The notes under the pieces: model-generated | Databases searched by the model: none | What the model was told of the DNA's origin: nothing | The model's input: only the letters and a program-made list of their open reading frames with translations | In this document: positions 63,788 through 64,000 of the stretch, one piece after another | How positions within the stretch are numbered: the stretch's first letter is position 1 | How the letters are laid out: each line of letters begins with the position of its first letter | Translations under genes and position numbers: made by a program | NCBI GenBank assembly: GCA_963204915.1 | Contig: CAUJHS010000070.1 | Location: forward strand, 1-64,000 | DNA: 64,000 bases | Source: Planctomycetota bacterium | Lineage (GTDB): Bacteria; Planctomycetota; Planctomycetia; Pirellulales; Pirellulaceae | Direction of reading: 5' to 3'

Positions 63788-64000
63788 ATATCCGCCTCCG
63801 TCAGGTGGACAACCATGCGGCCTCTACCGTGCGTTATGCCGACATTCGCTACGCCACCAACGGCGTCGAGGTGATTGGCGTTCCGTTCCATTCGCCGCTG
63901 CTGGGCGAGTCGGCCGAACCGCCCACCGACGTGGCGACGGCGGGCAACCCGCACCAGCTTGGCAATTTGCTTTTCAGCGACCGCAATGTGCTTAGTGTTG
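63772..64000 (+). pseudogene. Continuation of the giant LEPR-XLL gene in a shifted frame, cut by the window end
   Basis: From 63772 this frame reads GEYQLNIRLRQVD, then STVRYADIRYATNGVEVIGV and SPLLGESAEP, and is open to the window edge. These phrases follow directly from the preceding PPC domain in related planctomycete giants as I remember them. Inserting one G near 63770 turns CAC-GCG-GTG into CAC-GGC-GGT-GAA and restores one frame. It is either a true frameshift mutation or a sequence error. Confidence 0.75.

Overview
The window looks like a chromosomal stretch from a planctomycete, most likely of the Pirellulales type. Three things point there. Two neighbouring giant secreted proteins carry the N-terminal LEPR-XLL type motif. 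Paired TPR and CRTAC1-type (FG-GAP plus ASPIC/UnbV) genes occur twice. A eukaryotic-like Ser/Thr kinase is co-oriented with an ECF-like sigma factor. All assignments come from reading the sequence; no database search was run.

Layout. Positions 1-139 are the right end of an IS256-family insertion sequence, which appears to have replaced the last codons of a Cys-rich outer-membrane-type protein gene (minus strand, to 1226). From 14965 down to 1630 runs a long minus-strand group. It is an exopolysaccharide/O-antigen type locus: Wzz-like chain-length protein, NodB deacetylase, Wzx-like flippase, O-antigen ligase, GT2, FemAB-like GNAT, second GT2 and WecG/TagA transferase. It ends in a translationally coupled beta-propeller lactonase and a CehA/McbA-type PHP hydrolase. 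A DMT transporter, a 67-aa small protein and a membrane-anchored coiled-coil protein follow (15.8-18.5 kb), with two good hairpin terminators.

18.7-24.2 kb is a plus-strand signalling block: a protein with two FHA-like domains, a membrane Ser/Thr kinase, a membrane protein of unknown function and a sigma-70-family factor. A PmtA-like methyltransferase and NadA follow. 26.4-33.2 kb holds two TPR + CRTAC1 gene pairs arranged head to head as mirror images, plus an FGE-sulfatase-fold protein that lacks the usual active-site cysteines. 34-53.7 kb is mixed housekeeping and envelope content: a large MscK-like channel, NHL protein, FolD, ClpP-like protein, epoxide-hydrolase-like enzyme, beta-helix protein, HEAT-repeat protein, B12/radical SAM enzyme, nitronate monooxygenase-like enzyme, TPR membrane protein, HD phosphohydrolase, zinc-ribbon/CBS protein and a lipoprotein.

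The right end (54.2-64 kb) carries the two LEPR-XLL giants. The first combines an SdrD-B-like domain, a dockerin type I pair and cadherin-like repeats. The second combines two matrixin-type metalloprotease domains, PPC domains, a beta-helix and an inserted VWA-like domain. The second gene is broken by an apparent one-base deletion near 63770 and runs off the window in another frame.

The strongest candidates for something undescribed are the FHA-kinase-membrane protein-sigma block, the mirrored TPR/CRTAC1 duplication with its catalytically altered FGE-like partner, and the protease/beta-helix/VWA architecture. No CRISPR array, rRNA or tRNA gene was seen.
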